From positions 1 through 6,324 of the forward strand of contig JASHRE010000485.1 in assembly GCA_030037515.1 (NCBI GenBank): DNA of 6,324 nt, written 5' to 3'. Shown here piece by piece: positions 1 through 5,594 of this stretch. Numbering within the stretch: position 1 is the first letter of the stretch; each line of letters starts with the position of its first letter. The stretch comes from Candidatus Sulfotelmatobacter sp. (GTDB lineage: Bacteria > Acidobacteriota > Terriglobia > Terriglobales > Acidobacteriaceae). The position numbers were made by a program, and so were the translations under genes. Under the pieces are notes generated by a model. The model was not told where the DNA came from. It saw nothing but the letters and a program-made list of their open reading frames with translations, and did no database searches.

Positions 1-254
1 GACGCCACATGAAACACCGTCTCCGGCGTGATGTGCACGTCCTCGTTCAAGTCCTCCATGCCGTACCCACGCTTATAAACAATCTGCCCGCCCCGGTACA
101 CTCCCAGCGCACAGCCGGGAGAGTCCGCTCGGTCCCACTTCGTGAAAACTGCATCCACTTGTTTGGTCACATCCGGGGCCAACGTCTGCGCCTCGCCCGC
201 ACACGCCGCCACGAGGCCCACCCCAGCCATTACCGCGATTCGCGCTAATCTCAT
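1..254 (-). CDS. Serine hydrolase, beta-lactamase/S12 family (5' part, runs off left edge)
   Basis: N-terminal 84 residues of an exported serine hydrolase of the class C beta-lactamase / penicillin-binding-protein-like (Pfam Beta-lactamase, peptidase S12) family, acting on a beta-lactam, peptidoglycan peptide or ester; the substrate cannot be told. Residues 1-24 form a signal peptide (Arg2, Arg5, then a hydrophobic stretch). It contains V15-A-A-C18, which fits a loose lipobox, so it may be a lipoprotein; signal peptidase I cleavage near residue 22 is the alternative. Residues 46-65 read PGCALGVYRGGQIVYKRGYG, the family's first beta-strand block, followed by 'TPETVFHVA' (76-84). In homologues the SxxK catalytic serine comes next, and the cut codon 85 (TC-) fits Ser. 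The ATG is chosen because GGGAGG lies 5 bases upstream. The next minus-strand gene is far away, so it is probably transcribed from its own promoter. Family call is strong; specificity unknown. Confidence 0.87.
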   Translation of the reverse strand, partial: MRLARIAVMAGVGLVAACAGEAQTLAPDVTKQVDAVFTKWDRADSPGCALGVYRGGQIVYKRGYGMEDLNEDVHITPETVFHVA

Positions 255-259
255 GAGTA

Positions 260-265
260 CCTCCC
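260..265 (-). promoter_or_regulatory. Shine-Dalgarno of the serine hydrolase
   Basis: GGGAGG on the minus strand, 5 bases before the ATG at 254. It fixes the start of the hydrolase and supports the signal peptide reading. Confidence 0.75.
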
Positions 266-588
266 TCACGAAAACCTAACTCGGCCCAGTGGCCCATCAC
301 TTTCGCGGCGTTCTACCGCGCCGTCGCACCCTGGTGAAGCAGGCTCGCCTGAAGCTACTTAAAGCTGATGATTGTAGCGCGATTTCACTCAAAATCCGCC
401 CACGGCATCGTTCGCTTGGCAGGATCACGGCGCTTTGGTCCGTCAATCAAAAACGATTCCCGAGCTTTCAAATCCATTTCGTGGAGCGAACCTTTTGCTG
501 TCAGGGCAGGCAGGATCAATTTGCCTCACTCGCAAAATTGCCATCTTTGCTGGAAAATAGCGCCGAGTGTCCCTGCGCCAAGACTTGA
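266..588. other. Stretch without a supportable gene
   Basis: Overlapping open frames of up to about 99 codons exist here on the plus strand (289-588, 368-667) and one on the minus strand (443-643). Their translations are rich in Arg, Ser, Cys and His without domain-like patterns, have no ribosome-binding site and contradict one another. The right part of 266-350 presumably carries the promoter of the minus-strand hydrolase, but I see no clear hexamer pair. The stretch may contain older decayed sequence belonging to the broken gene that follows. Confidence 0.5.
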
Positions 589-967
589 ATACCGGCGAAA
601 AGGACGAAAAGCTCCGCCGAGGAAAACGAAACCACGAACGCACGCCCTGAAGTTCAACAAATCTTGACTGCGGCGCTGGGCCTTGATCGCGCGGAACCCA
701 ACTGCATTCCCAAACTGCTCGCCATCCCGGGCGCGGCGGAATTTTTCGAGACTCTATGCCCCGCTATCGTGAGATCGCACGGAAGTTGCGCATGCCAGCG
801 GTTTCCGCGTTCCCGCCGATCTCATCGGGGCGACCAGCAATGACCAAAGCACAAGAGATCACAAAGCGGCACAGGCAAGGCGACTGCGGCTGGTGGATGG
901 ATTCCATGGAGACAGGGTGTGCGCCGTGATATTTGACGACGAAACCATGAGGTCAGCAAAGACATGA
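589..967 (+). pseudogene. Decayed gene of unknown family, readable across three frames
   Basis: Three protein-like segments follow one another in three frames. Segment 1 (about 616-756) includes 'PEVQQILTAALGLDRAEPNC' and ends 'GAAEFFETL'. Segment 2 (756-800) reads 'MPRYREIARKLRMPA'. Segment 3 (800-967) begins 'GFRVPADLIGATSNDQSTRD' and ends 'VCAVIFDDETMRSAKT'. Each step between segments is the same kind of shift: adding one base near 756 and one near 800 joins them into a smooth protein of roughly 110-125 residues. The final stop (TGA 965-967) overlaps the ATG of the next gene as ATGA, the classic spacing of co-translated genes, which argues that segment 3 is a native C-terminus. I do not recognise the family and see no catalytic motif. 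The 5' end is unclear: the first frame is closed by TGA at 586 and has no good start, so more may be lost. The alternative is chance open frames. Confidence 0.42.
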
Positions 968-1218
968 GAGTCAGAGTCGTAGCATTCGGCCACTTCACTA
1001 CCGACGACCATTTCAAGATTGAGGGCGACACAGAAGGGAAAGACCTCAAGATGGGCGACGTCGTCGGATACCTTGATCCAGAGACGGTGGAAACGGTTGA
1101 GTTCCCCGAGATCGGCCAGCGCATCGCTTTGGTCGTGCCTGTCACGCTGGAGGATTCCGAACTTGAGGAACTGTACGCCTTACCGAACAACAGGCCGGAA
1201 CGCAAGTCAACAGTCTAA
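964..1218 (+). CDS. Small acidic protein of unknown function (84 aa)
   Basis: An intact 84-residue reading frame with coding character. It is rich in Asp and Glu, with alternating hydrophobic and charged residues suggesting a small beta-rich domain (MRVRVVAFGHF at 1-11, an acidic middle, RIALVVPVTL at about 53-62), then an acidic helix-like segment (EDSELEELYAL) and a basic tail ending ERKSTV. It has no signal peptide, membrane segment or cysteine, so it is presumably cytoplasmic. The ATG overlaps the stop of the upstream decayed gene by four bases, and GAGG (949-952) lies 11 bases upstream, a rather long spacing, so it was probably translated by coupling. It ends facing the convergent 72-residue gene. 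I do not recognise the family. It may be an orphan left after its operon partner decayed. Confidence 0.6.
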   Translation: MRVRVVAFGHFTTDDHFKIEGDTEGKDLKMGDVVGYLDPETVETVEFPEIGQRIALVVPVTLEDSELEELYALPNNRPERKSTV

Positions 1219-1355
1219 CGATCTGGTCACAATTATTCCTGAAATCTCGCAGAAGAGATATCTGCCGCCCCATCTTGCTAGGTGCGAAATGCCGCTCGCG
1301 ACAGAGGACCAAGTCCGCGCCTACGGATGTGCGGCGTCAAAGCCCCCAACCTGTG

Positions 1356-1385
1356 CACCAAGCCTGCCACGGAATGTGCTTGGTG
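1356..1385. repeat. Inverted repeat, 8-bp perfect stem with 14-nt loop
   Basis: CACCAAGC at 1356-1363 pairs exactly with GCTTGGTG at 1378-1385; two further outer G-T pairs are possible. No T-tract follows on either strand, so it is not a standard intrinsic terminator. It sits between two convergent genes. Confidence 0.45.
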
Positions 1386-1403
1386 TGGCGACGACTGCGA
1401 CGG

Positions 1404-1427
1404 CGACTGGTCGATCTATCGAAGTCG
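1404..1427. repeat. Second inverted repeat, bulged stem
   Basis: CGACT (1404-1408) pairs with AGTCG (1423-1427) and TCGAT (1411-1415) with ATCGA (1418-1422), giving up to ten pairs with a two-base GG bulge and a very tight loop; in practice the innermost pair would open. It lies 18 bases after the first hairpin, in the same convergent spacer. Confidence 0.4.
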
Positions 1428-1462
1428 TGCAGTTAGACAATTCCTTCACAGTTGCGGCTCAC

Positions 1463-1681
1463 TCACCTAGCTTCCGGTCCCGGTAGTCGGATTATCGAAG
1501 GTTCGGCGCGGCAGCAGACGCCAAAATGCTGCCACAACCGGAACCAAGGACTACGGGCAAGCATCTCGTCATGTCTTCGATTGGCGGCAGTGATGTCGCT
1601 CGTGCTGAGTGGCCTAATGTCCGGCGCTTCGAACATCTCCTGCAGCTGCGCAATCTCGTCAATGATGCGTTCAACGTCCAT
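1463..1681 (-). CDS. Conserved-looking small protein with PWFRLW motif (72 aa)
   Basis: An intact 72-residue frame. It starts MDVERIIDEIAQLQEMFEAP, a likely amphipathic helix, then DIRPLSTSDITAAN. It continues with 'RRHDEMLARSPWFRLWQHFG' (35-54) and a Cys pair at 56-57, ending 'RLPGPEAR'. The tight His-Asp-Glu plus PWFRLW block and the Cys pair look like a selected core; small proteins with this ending are, from my recollection, found in Acidobacteriota, without assigned function. It has no signal peptide or membrane segment. The ATG at 1681 is preferred over an in-frame TTG at 1690 because it begins the helix and matches the promoter spacing. It is divergent from the AP endonuclease gene and may share its control region. 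I cannot assign a role; metal or partner binding through Cys and His is only a guess. Confidence 0.72.
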   Translation of the reverse strand: MDVERIIDEIAQLQEMFEAPDIRPLSTSDITAANRRHDEMLARSPWFRLWQHFGVCCRAEPSIIRLPGPEAR

Positions 1682-1689
1682 GGGTCTCA

Positions 1690-1719
1690 ATCATCCAGTA
1701 CAAAACTGAATTCAGTCAA
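1690..1719 (-). promoter_or_regulatory. Possible promoter of the 72-aa gene
   Basis: On the minus strand TTGACT (1714-1719) matches the -35 consensus in five of six bases. After an 18-base spacer comes GATGAT (1690-1695), four of six for the -10. The expected start point would fall only a base or two before the ATG at 1681, so a leaderless or nearly leaderless message is implied. The -10 is weak. Confidence 0.35.
1705..1716. promoter_or_regulatory. Perfect 12-bp palindrome, candidate operator
   Basis: ACTGAATTCAGT is its own reverse complement. It overlaps the proposed -35 of the minus-strand gene and lies about 60 bases before the proposed -35 of the nuclease gene, so a dimeric regulator bound here could affect either. 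No second copy was noticed in the window. Confidence 0.35.
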
Positions 1720-1776
1720 ACACAAGCGGCGACCAACCTGAAATTCCTCGGTTTGTGACCAGATGAACCGCAGCCA

Positions 1777-1806
1777 ATGACCGCCTTCGCACTCCGACGC
1801 TAGAAT
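1777..1806 (+). promoter_or_regulatory. Promoter of the AP endonuclease gene, possibly leaderless
   Basis: ATGACC (1777-1782, four of six for -35) and TAGAAT (1801-1806, five of six for -10) are separated by 18 bases. Transcription would be expected to begin around 1813-1815, at or just before the ATG at 1815. There is no good Shine-Dalgarno in front of that ATG (only GTGGG at 1807-1811, three bases away), which agrees with a leaderless message. Confidence 0.45.
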
Positions 1807-1814
1807 GTGGGTTG

Positions 1815-2591
1815 ATGTTTAAAGTCGCTAGTTGGAATTTGAATTCCGTTCGCTCCCGGCTGAGCCATGTCACGGCATGGCTGAAAGTCCGCGAACCTGA
1901 CGTGTTGTTGCTGCAAGAATTGAAGGGGACGGAGTTTCCGTCCGAAGCCTTCAAGTCGCTCGGCTATGACAGTGTGGCGGTCACGCAGAAGGCCTATAAC
2001 GGGGTTGCGATTCTGTCGCGACATCCGATGAAGACGATTGCGAAGGCTCTCGTCGGAGACGATTCCGACAGCCACGCGCGGTTCTTGGAGGTAGTCATCA
2101 AGGGCATCCGCATCGCCAATGTTTATCTTCCCAATGGCAATCCAGTAGGGAGCGACAAGTTTGCGTACAAGTTAGCTTGGATGGATCGGCTGACTCAGCA
2201 AATGATTAGATGGAAGCGGGACGATGTGCCGACGCTAATTGGCGGCGACTTCAACGTGATTCCTGAGGACATCGACTGTCACAAGCCGTCTTCGTGGAAG
2301 CACGATGCTTTGTTTCAGCCGGAGCCGCGAGCCCGCTATCGTGCGATGTTGGGTCTGGGTTACGCCGATGCGTTCCGGTCGTTGCACGTGGGCGAAATCG
2401 GACATTTCACATTTTGGGATTACTTTCGGCAGGCGTTCCAAAACAATCGAGGTATACGAATCGATCACTTCTTATTGTCTCCAAGGCTGGCAGATCGACT
2501 GGAAAGCTGCGAAATCGACAAGGGACCACGCGGGCAAGAAAAGCCCTCTGACCACACCCCCATAATCATGACGCTATCCGATCTGCCATAA
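1815..2591 (+). CDS. xth: Exodeoxyribonuclease III / AP endonuclease (ExoIII family)
   Basis: A 258-residue enzyme of the endonuclease/exonuclease/phosphatase fold that cleaves DNA 5' of abasic sites in base excision repair and removes 3' blocks; cytoplasmic and Mg-dependent. All active-site blocks of E. coli ExoIII are present. WNLNSVRSR (7-15) holds the metal-site Asn8. LLQELK (32-37) holds Glu35. NVYLPNG (102-108) holds Tyr104. GGDFNV (143-148) holds Asp145 and Asn147. RIDHFLLS (215-222) holds Asp217. PSDHTPI (244-250) holds the catalytic Asp246-His247 pair. The length is normal for the family and there is no frameshift. ATG 1815 is preferred over TTG 1812 because it gives the usual start just before the WNLNS strand. 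Seven bases downstream lie the remains of an SRAP gene, which also deals with abasic sites, so this was probably a two-gene repair operon. It is divergent from the 72-residue gene. Confidence 0.96.
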   Translation: MFKVASWNLNSVRSRLSHVTAWLKVREPDVLLLQELKGTEFPSEAFKSLGYDSVAVTQKAYNGVAILSRHPMKTIAKALVGDDSDSHARFLEVVIKGIRIANVYLPNGNPVGSDKFAYKLAWMDRLTQQMIRWKRDDVPTLIGGDFNVIPEDIDCHKPSSWKHDALFQPEPRARYRAMLGLGYADAFRSLHVGEIGHFTFWDYFRQAFQNNRGIRIDHFLLSPRLADRLESCEIDKGPRGQEKPSDHTPIIMTLSDLP

Positions 2592-2598
2592 TCTCCCA

Positions 2599-2660
2599 AT
2601 GTGCGGTCGGTCGTTACCGACTCTCGCGGCGGAAGCAGGTCATCGAGGAGTATTTCGACT
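2599..2660 (+). pseudogene. SRAP (YedK/HMCES-type) gene remnant: frameshifted and truncated
   Basis: ATG 2599 begins MCGR, the invariant start of SRAP proteins, whose Cys2 forms a covalent link with abasic sites in single-stranded DNA. The frame then derails, but four bases over (from CGT 2612) the sequence reads RYRLSRRKQVIEEYFD. Removing one copy of the tandem GGTC at 2605-2612 restores MCGRYRLSRRKQVIEEYFD, a typical SRAP N-terminus. After about 2660 homology stops: the expected 'WNPRYNIAPTQ'-like block and the catalytic Glu/His region of a protein usually around 200-250 residues are absent, and the frame ends at TGA 2729. Unrepaired, the ATG frame gives a meaningless 56-residue product ending at 2769. 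It follows the nuclease stop by seven bases. This is a dead gene by both a 4-bp duplication and a large 3' loss. The identification rests on about 19 residues, but they are distinctive. Confidence 0.72.
2605..2621 (+). repeat. GGTC tandem duplication forming a perfect small hairpin
   Basis: GGTCGGTC at 2605-2612 is a two-copy tandem repeat. It creates the stem GTCGGT (2606-2611), loop CGTT, ACCGAC (2616-2621). With a single copy the stem would have only four pairs (CGGT/ACCG). Confidence 0.6.
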
Positions 2661-2665
2661 GCGCC

Positions 2666-2749
2666 CTACTTCTGCTGCTGCGCCTTCTTCTGTTTTCCGA
2701 TCCGATCTTCAATCAACTGAATCGGGGGTGAAATCTCATTTGTCGATAT
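2666..2749 (-). pseudogene. Possible C-terminal tail of a lost minus-strand gene
   Basis: On the minus strand a 27-codon open stretch ends at TAG (2668-2666) and reads 'EISPPIQLIEDRIGKQKKAQ', then QQK. A charged Lys/Gln-rich tail like this is common at protein C-termini. It has no start codon and is closed upstream by a stop at 2750-2752. It begins right where SRAP similarity ends, so a deletion may have joined the start of SRAP to the end of a formerly convergent neighbour. Chance is a fair alternative. Confidence 0.25.
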
Positions 2750-2879
2750 TCAAACTTTTGATAAGGTAGTGCAGCAATTTCCAAAGCAGGTTAGCAAGCT
2801 TGGCGGCCGAGCTGTAGGGTTCGGTTTGGGCGAATATCCCCGGGTTAATTGGCCAAGGGTGCGTGTCCGCCTTTCGATC

Positions 2880-2883
2880 GAGG
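2880..2883 (+). promoter_or_regulatory. Shine-Dalgarno deciding the kinase start
   Basis: GAGG lies 8 bases before GTG 2892. Upstream in-frame starts (GTG 2769, TTG 2826, GTG 2859) add up to 41 residues unlike the family and lack such a site. Confidence 0.6.
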
Positions 2884-2891
2884 CGCAACCA

Positions 2892-5552
2892 GTGGAAGCT
2901 GAACGGTGGCAGAGAATTGAGCAAATTTATAACGAAGCGCTGGCCTGCGATGCCAGCCGGCGGAAAGCCTTTGTTGATCGCTCCTGCGGAAGCGATGAAT
3001 CTCTGCGCAGCGAAGTGGAATCGCTGCTGAATTATTCTGGGCGCAGCGAACCTGCTCTGGAAAAACCGGCTCTCGAATTGTTGGCGGAAGAACTGGCCGG
3101 TGATCTGAGCCGCCAACCCACTCCCGCCGAGAAGATGATCGGCGCCCGCGTCGGGCACTACAAAATTGTCGGCAAGCTGGGCCGCGGCGGAATGGGAGAC
3201 GTGTACCGCGCGGTGCGGGCCGACCAAGCTTATGAGCAGCATGTCGCGCTCAAGCTGTTGCGCGACCTGCTTCAGGATCGGGATGCCAGTTTTTTTCTGG
3301 CGCAGTTTCGCAACGAGCGGCAGATCCTGGCGAACCTGCAACATCCGAACATTGCGCGGCTGTTCGATGGCGGCGCGACCGAAGATGGCATTCCCTATTT
3401 CGTGATGGAGCTGGTGGAAGGCCAGCCGATCAACAGATATTGCGATCAACACCGGCTCTCGATTTCACAGCGACTCAGACTTTTCCTGCAGATCGCTTCG
3501 GCGGTGCAATACGCGCATCAACGATTGATTGTGCATCGGGACATCAAGCCCGCGAATATTCTTGTCAAAGCCGATGGCGTTCCCGTTCTACTGGATTTTG
3601 GGGTGGCGAAAATTATCGATCCGGCGCAGGCTGCGGCAACGCCAGCGACGCTGACGGGACTGAGGATGATGACGCCGGAGTATGCATGTCCGGAGCAGAT
3701 TCGGGGAGAAGCGGTAACGACGGCGACCGATGTGTATTCGCTGGGCGTGGTGCTGTATGAGCTGCTGTCGGGCCAGCGTCCGTATCGCATCACGACGACG
3801 AATCCCCTCGAAGTTGCGCGGGTGATCTGCGAAGAGGAGCCGAAGCGGCCGAGCACGGCGGTCACGCTTCCTGCCTGGGGCGCTGAAAATGGCGGGCCGG
3901 AACAGATTGGGGCAGCGCGAGGCACCGACGCGCCCCGGCTGGCGCGGCAACTACGCGGCGATTTGGATGCGGTTCTGATGAAAGCGTTGCGCAAGGAGCC
4001 GGAGCAGCGCTACGCCACGGCGGGAGAACTGGCCGACGACATTCGCCGCTATCTGGAAGGCAGGCCGGTCGTGGCGCGGCGCGGAACGGGAATGTACCGC
4101 GCACGCAAGTTTGTAATGCGCCACCGCGCGTCCGTGGCTGCGACCGCGGTCTGCTGCATTCTGTCAATTATAGGAGTCATTTCCATCTTGCGCGCGGAAC
4201 ACACGGCACGCGTGGAGCAAGCGCGGGCCGAACAACGATTCAATGATGTGCGGGCGCTGGCGAATTCGCTTCTGTTCGAGATTCATGACAGTATCCGTGA
4301 TCTGCCGGGATCGACGCCCGCGCGAAAACTTCTGGTCGACCGTGCATTGAAATATCTCGACAGTCTGGCGAGGGAGTCGTCGGGCGACCCCGGACTGCAG
4401 CGGGAATTGGCGGCGGCCTATGAAAGAGTCGGCGCGGTGCAGGGCGATCCGATGTATGCCAATCTAGGCGACACGGCCGGAGCCATCGAGAGCTATGGCA
4501 AGGCGCTGAGCATTCGCAAGGCCATCGGGGCGGTGAGCAGCAACCGTGACGATCAGCTGGCACTGAACGATATTTCGATGGCGGTGGGAAATACGTACGT
4601 TTCCACCGGCAATCCTCAAGGCGCGCTAAGTGTGCTGAAAGAAGCGGAGCCCATCGCGCAGAAGCTGGCTTCAGAGAACGCGGACGATCCGGAATTGCAG
4701 GAAAACCTCGCGGGTATGTGCTTCACGCTCGGGCGGGCTTATGCGGAACTAGGCGATTGGCCGCGCTCGGCAGACTATTACCGTAACTCGGCGGAAATTC
4801 GCGAGAAGATCACAAGCGGCCCTCCGCCGTTCCTGCTAGTAGTGCGAACCAAGCTGGCGGGTGCATACGGCTATCGGTCGGGAGTGGAATACAACCTGGG
4901 ACACATTGACGAAGCGATTGAGCTCCAGGCAAAAGCGGGGCAGCTTCTTTCCGAGCTACTTGCGAAAGAGCCGAACAATGCAACCATCCGCGGGTTTCTA
5001 CTGCAGAGCGAATACTGGGTTGGATATTATCTTTCCAAGAAAGGAGAGCCTGGAGAAGCGTTAAAGCATTATGAGATCGCGCAAGCCGGTTATCAAAGGC
5101 TAACAGCCGAAGATCCGAAGGATGCGCTCGCCAGGCGTTCTCTTGCGGGCTGTTACATCAAAGTGGGCACCGCTCTCGCGGCTAGCGGCAAAACAGCCGA
5201 GGGATTGGGGTCAGCGCGTCGAGGAAATCAGATTTTCGAGGCTCTGGTGGCGGGAAATGCGTCGAACGATTTTTATAAGCTGGTCGATGTCGCCGATTCC
5301 CGCGCCGCAGTGGCTGAGATCTACGAGAGGCAGGCTTCCTCTTCCGGCTTGTCAGAGTCAGCTCGCATAGAAAACTGGCGAAATGCGCGTGCGTGGTATG
5401 CAAGGAGTCTGGATGCCTGGTCGCGCGCGAAGAACAAGGGAACACTCGATCGAAACGATCAGGGCCAGCCGGACAGGGTTAAAAAAGAGATCGCGAAATG
5501 CGACCAGGCTCTGTCGCGTTCAGCAATCTTACATACCAACTTACAAAATTAG
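2892..5552 (+). CDS. Membrane-bound Ser/Thr protein kinase with C-terminal TPR repeats
   Basis: An 886-residue Hanks-type kinase. Residues 1-46 (EAERWQRIEQIYNEALACD onward) are the short helical module that precedes many acidobacterial kinases. The kinase domain spans about 90-390: Gly-rich loop GRGGMGDVY (97-105), Lys121 in VALK, helix-C Glu142, HRDIKPAN with catalytic Asp217 and Asn222, DFG at 235-237, and the helix-F Asp280 in TDVYSLG. The activation segment ends YACPEQ, so Cys266 stands where APE usually has Ala or Ser. All catalytic residues are present, so it should be active. One membrane helix (about 414-434) follows a basic stretch. The C-terminal half carries TPR-like helices (about 505-546, 602-640, 664-689, 704-737, 748-785) and a closing block near 832-873, presumably facing outside and binding protein partners. 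No partner regulator is adjacent. It starts at GTG with GAGG upstream; a GTG 2769 start would give 927 residues. Confidence 0.95.
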   Translation: MEAERWQRIEQIYNEALACDASRRKAFVDRSCGSDESLRSEVESLLNYSGRSEPALEKPALELLAEELAGDLSRQPTPAEKMIGARVGHYKIVGKLGRGGMGDVYRAVRADQAYEQHVALKLLRDLLQDRDASFFLAQFRNERQILANLQHPNIARLFDGGATEDGIPYFVMELVEGQPINRYCDQHRLSISQRLRLFLQIASAVQYAHQRLIVHRDIKPANILVKADGVPVLLDFGVAKIIDPAQAAATPATLTGLRMMTPEYACPEQIRGEAVTTATDVYSLGVVLYELLSGQRPYRITTTNPLEVARVICEEEPKRPSTAVTLPAWGAENGGPEQIGAARGTDAPRLARQLRGDLDAVLMKALRKEPEQRYATAGELADDIRRYLEGRPVVARRGTGMYRARKFVMRHRASVAATAVCCILSIIGVISILRAEHTARVEQARAEQRFNDVRALANSLLFEIHDSIRDLPGSTPARKLLVDRALKYLDSLARESSGDPGLQRELAAAYERVGAVQGDPMYANLGDTAGAIESYGKALSIRKAIGAVSSNRDDQLALNDISMAVGNTYVSTGNPQGALSVLKEAEPIAQKLASENADDPELQENLAGMCFTLGRAYAELGDWPRSADYYRNSAEIREKITSGPPPFLLVVRTKLAGAYGYRSGVEYNLGHIDEAIELQAKAGQLLSELLAKEPNNATIRGFLLQSEYWVGYYLSKKGEPGEALKHYEIAQAGYQRLTAEDPKDALARRSLAGCYIKVGTALAASGKTAEGLGSARRGNQIFEALVAGNASNDFYKLVDVADSRAAVAEIYERQASSSGLSESARIENWRNARAWYARSLDAWSRAKNKGTLDRNDQGQPDRVKKEIAKCDQALSRSAILHTNLQN

Positions 5553-5594
5553 CTTCGCGAATCTGTTGCAGCTGCCTCGCTGTCCCTCAGTATG

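Larger units (their letters stand above)
1219..1462. other. Region between convergent genes; doubtful Cys-rich frame 1282-1470
   Basis: No convincing gene. A GTG-started plus frame (1282-1470, 62 codons) contains cysteines in a close set ('CAWCGDDC'), but it has no ribosome-binding site, runs into the end of the opposite-strand gene, and the rest of the product looks random. The stretch holds two hairpins, listed separately, which may separate transcripts from the two converging genes. Confidence 0.4.

Noticed and set aside
9..248. Plus-strand frame of 79 codons at the left edge
   Set aside because: Antisense to the serine hydrolase, which has a signal peptide, family motif and ribosome-binding site.
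822..1205. A 127-codon minus frame opposite the 84-residue gene
   Set aside because: Ser/Thr-rich translation typical of the antisense of an acidic coding sequence; no start signal.
1019..1486. A 155-codon plus frame overlapping the 84-residue gene
   Set aside because: Out of frame with the better-supported small gene over its first 200 bases; its first part is Arg/Ser-rich noise and it extends over the end of the opposite-strand 72-residue gene.
2769..2891. N-terminal extension of the kinase from GTG 2769
   Set aside because: The 41 extra residues do not resemble family N-termini, and GTG 2892 has GAGG at good spacing directly before the conserved ERWQ block.
2736..3452. A 238-codon minus-strand open frame opposite the kinase
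   Set aside because: It lies wholly antisense to the well-supported N-terminal and kinase-domain coding sequence; long antisense frames are common over GC-rich genes, and the product has no recognisable domain.
3518..3994. A 158-codon minus-strand frame, plus other antisense frames at 3588-3950 and 3862-4167
   Set aside because: Shadows of the kinase domain; Ser/Arg/Pro-rich composition and no ribosome-binding site.
5568..5575. GCAGCTGC palindrome after the kinase as a terminator
   Set aside because: Eight self-complementary bases with no loop and no T-tract; not a credible terminator or operator.
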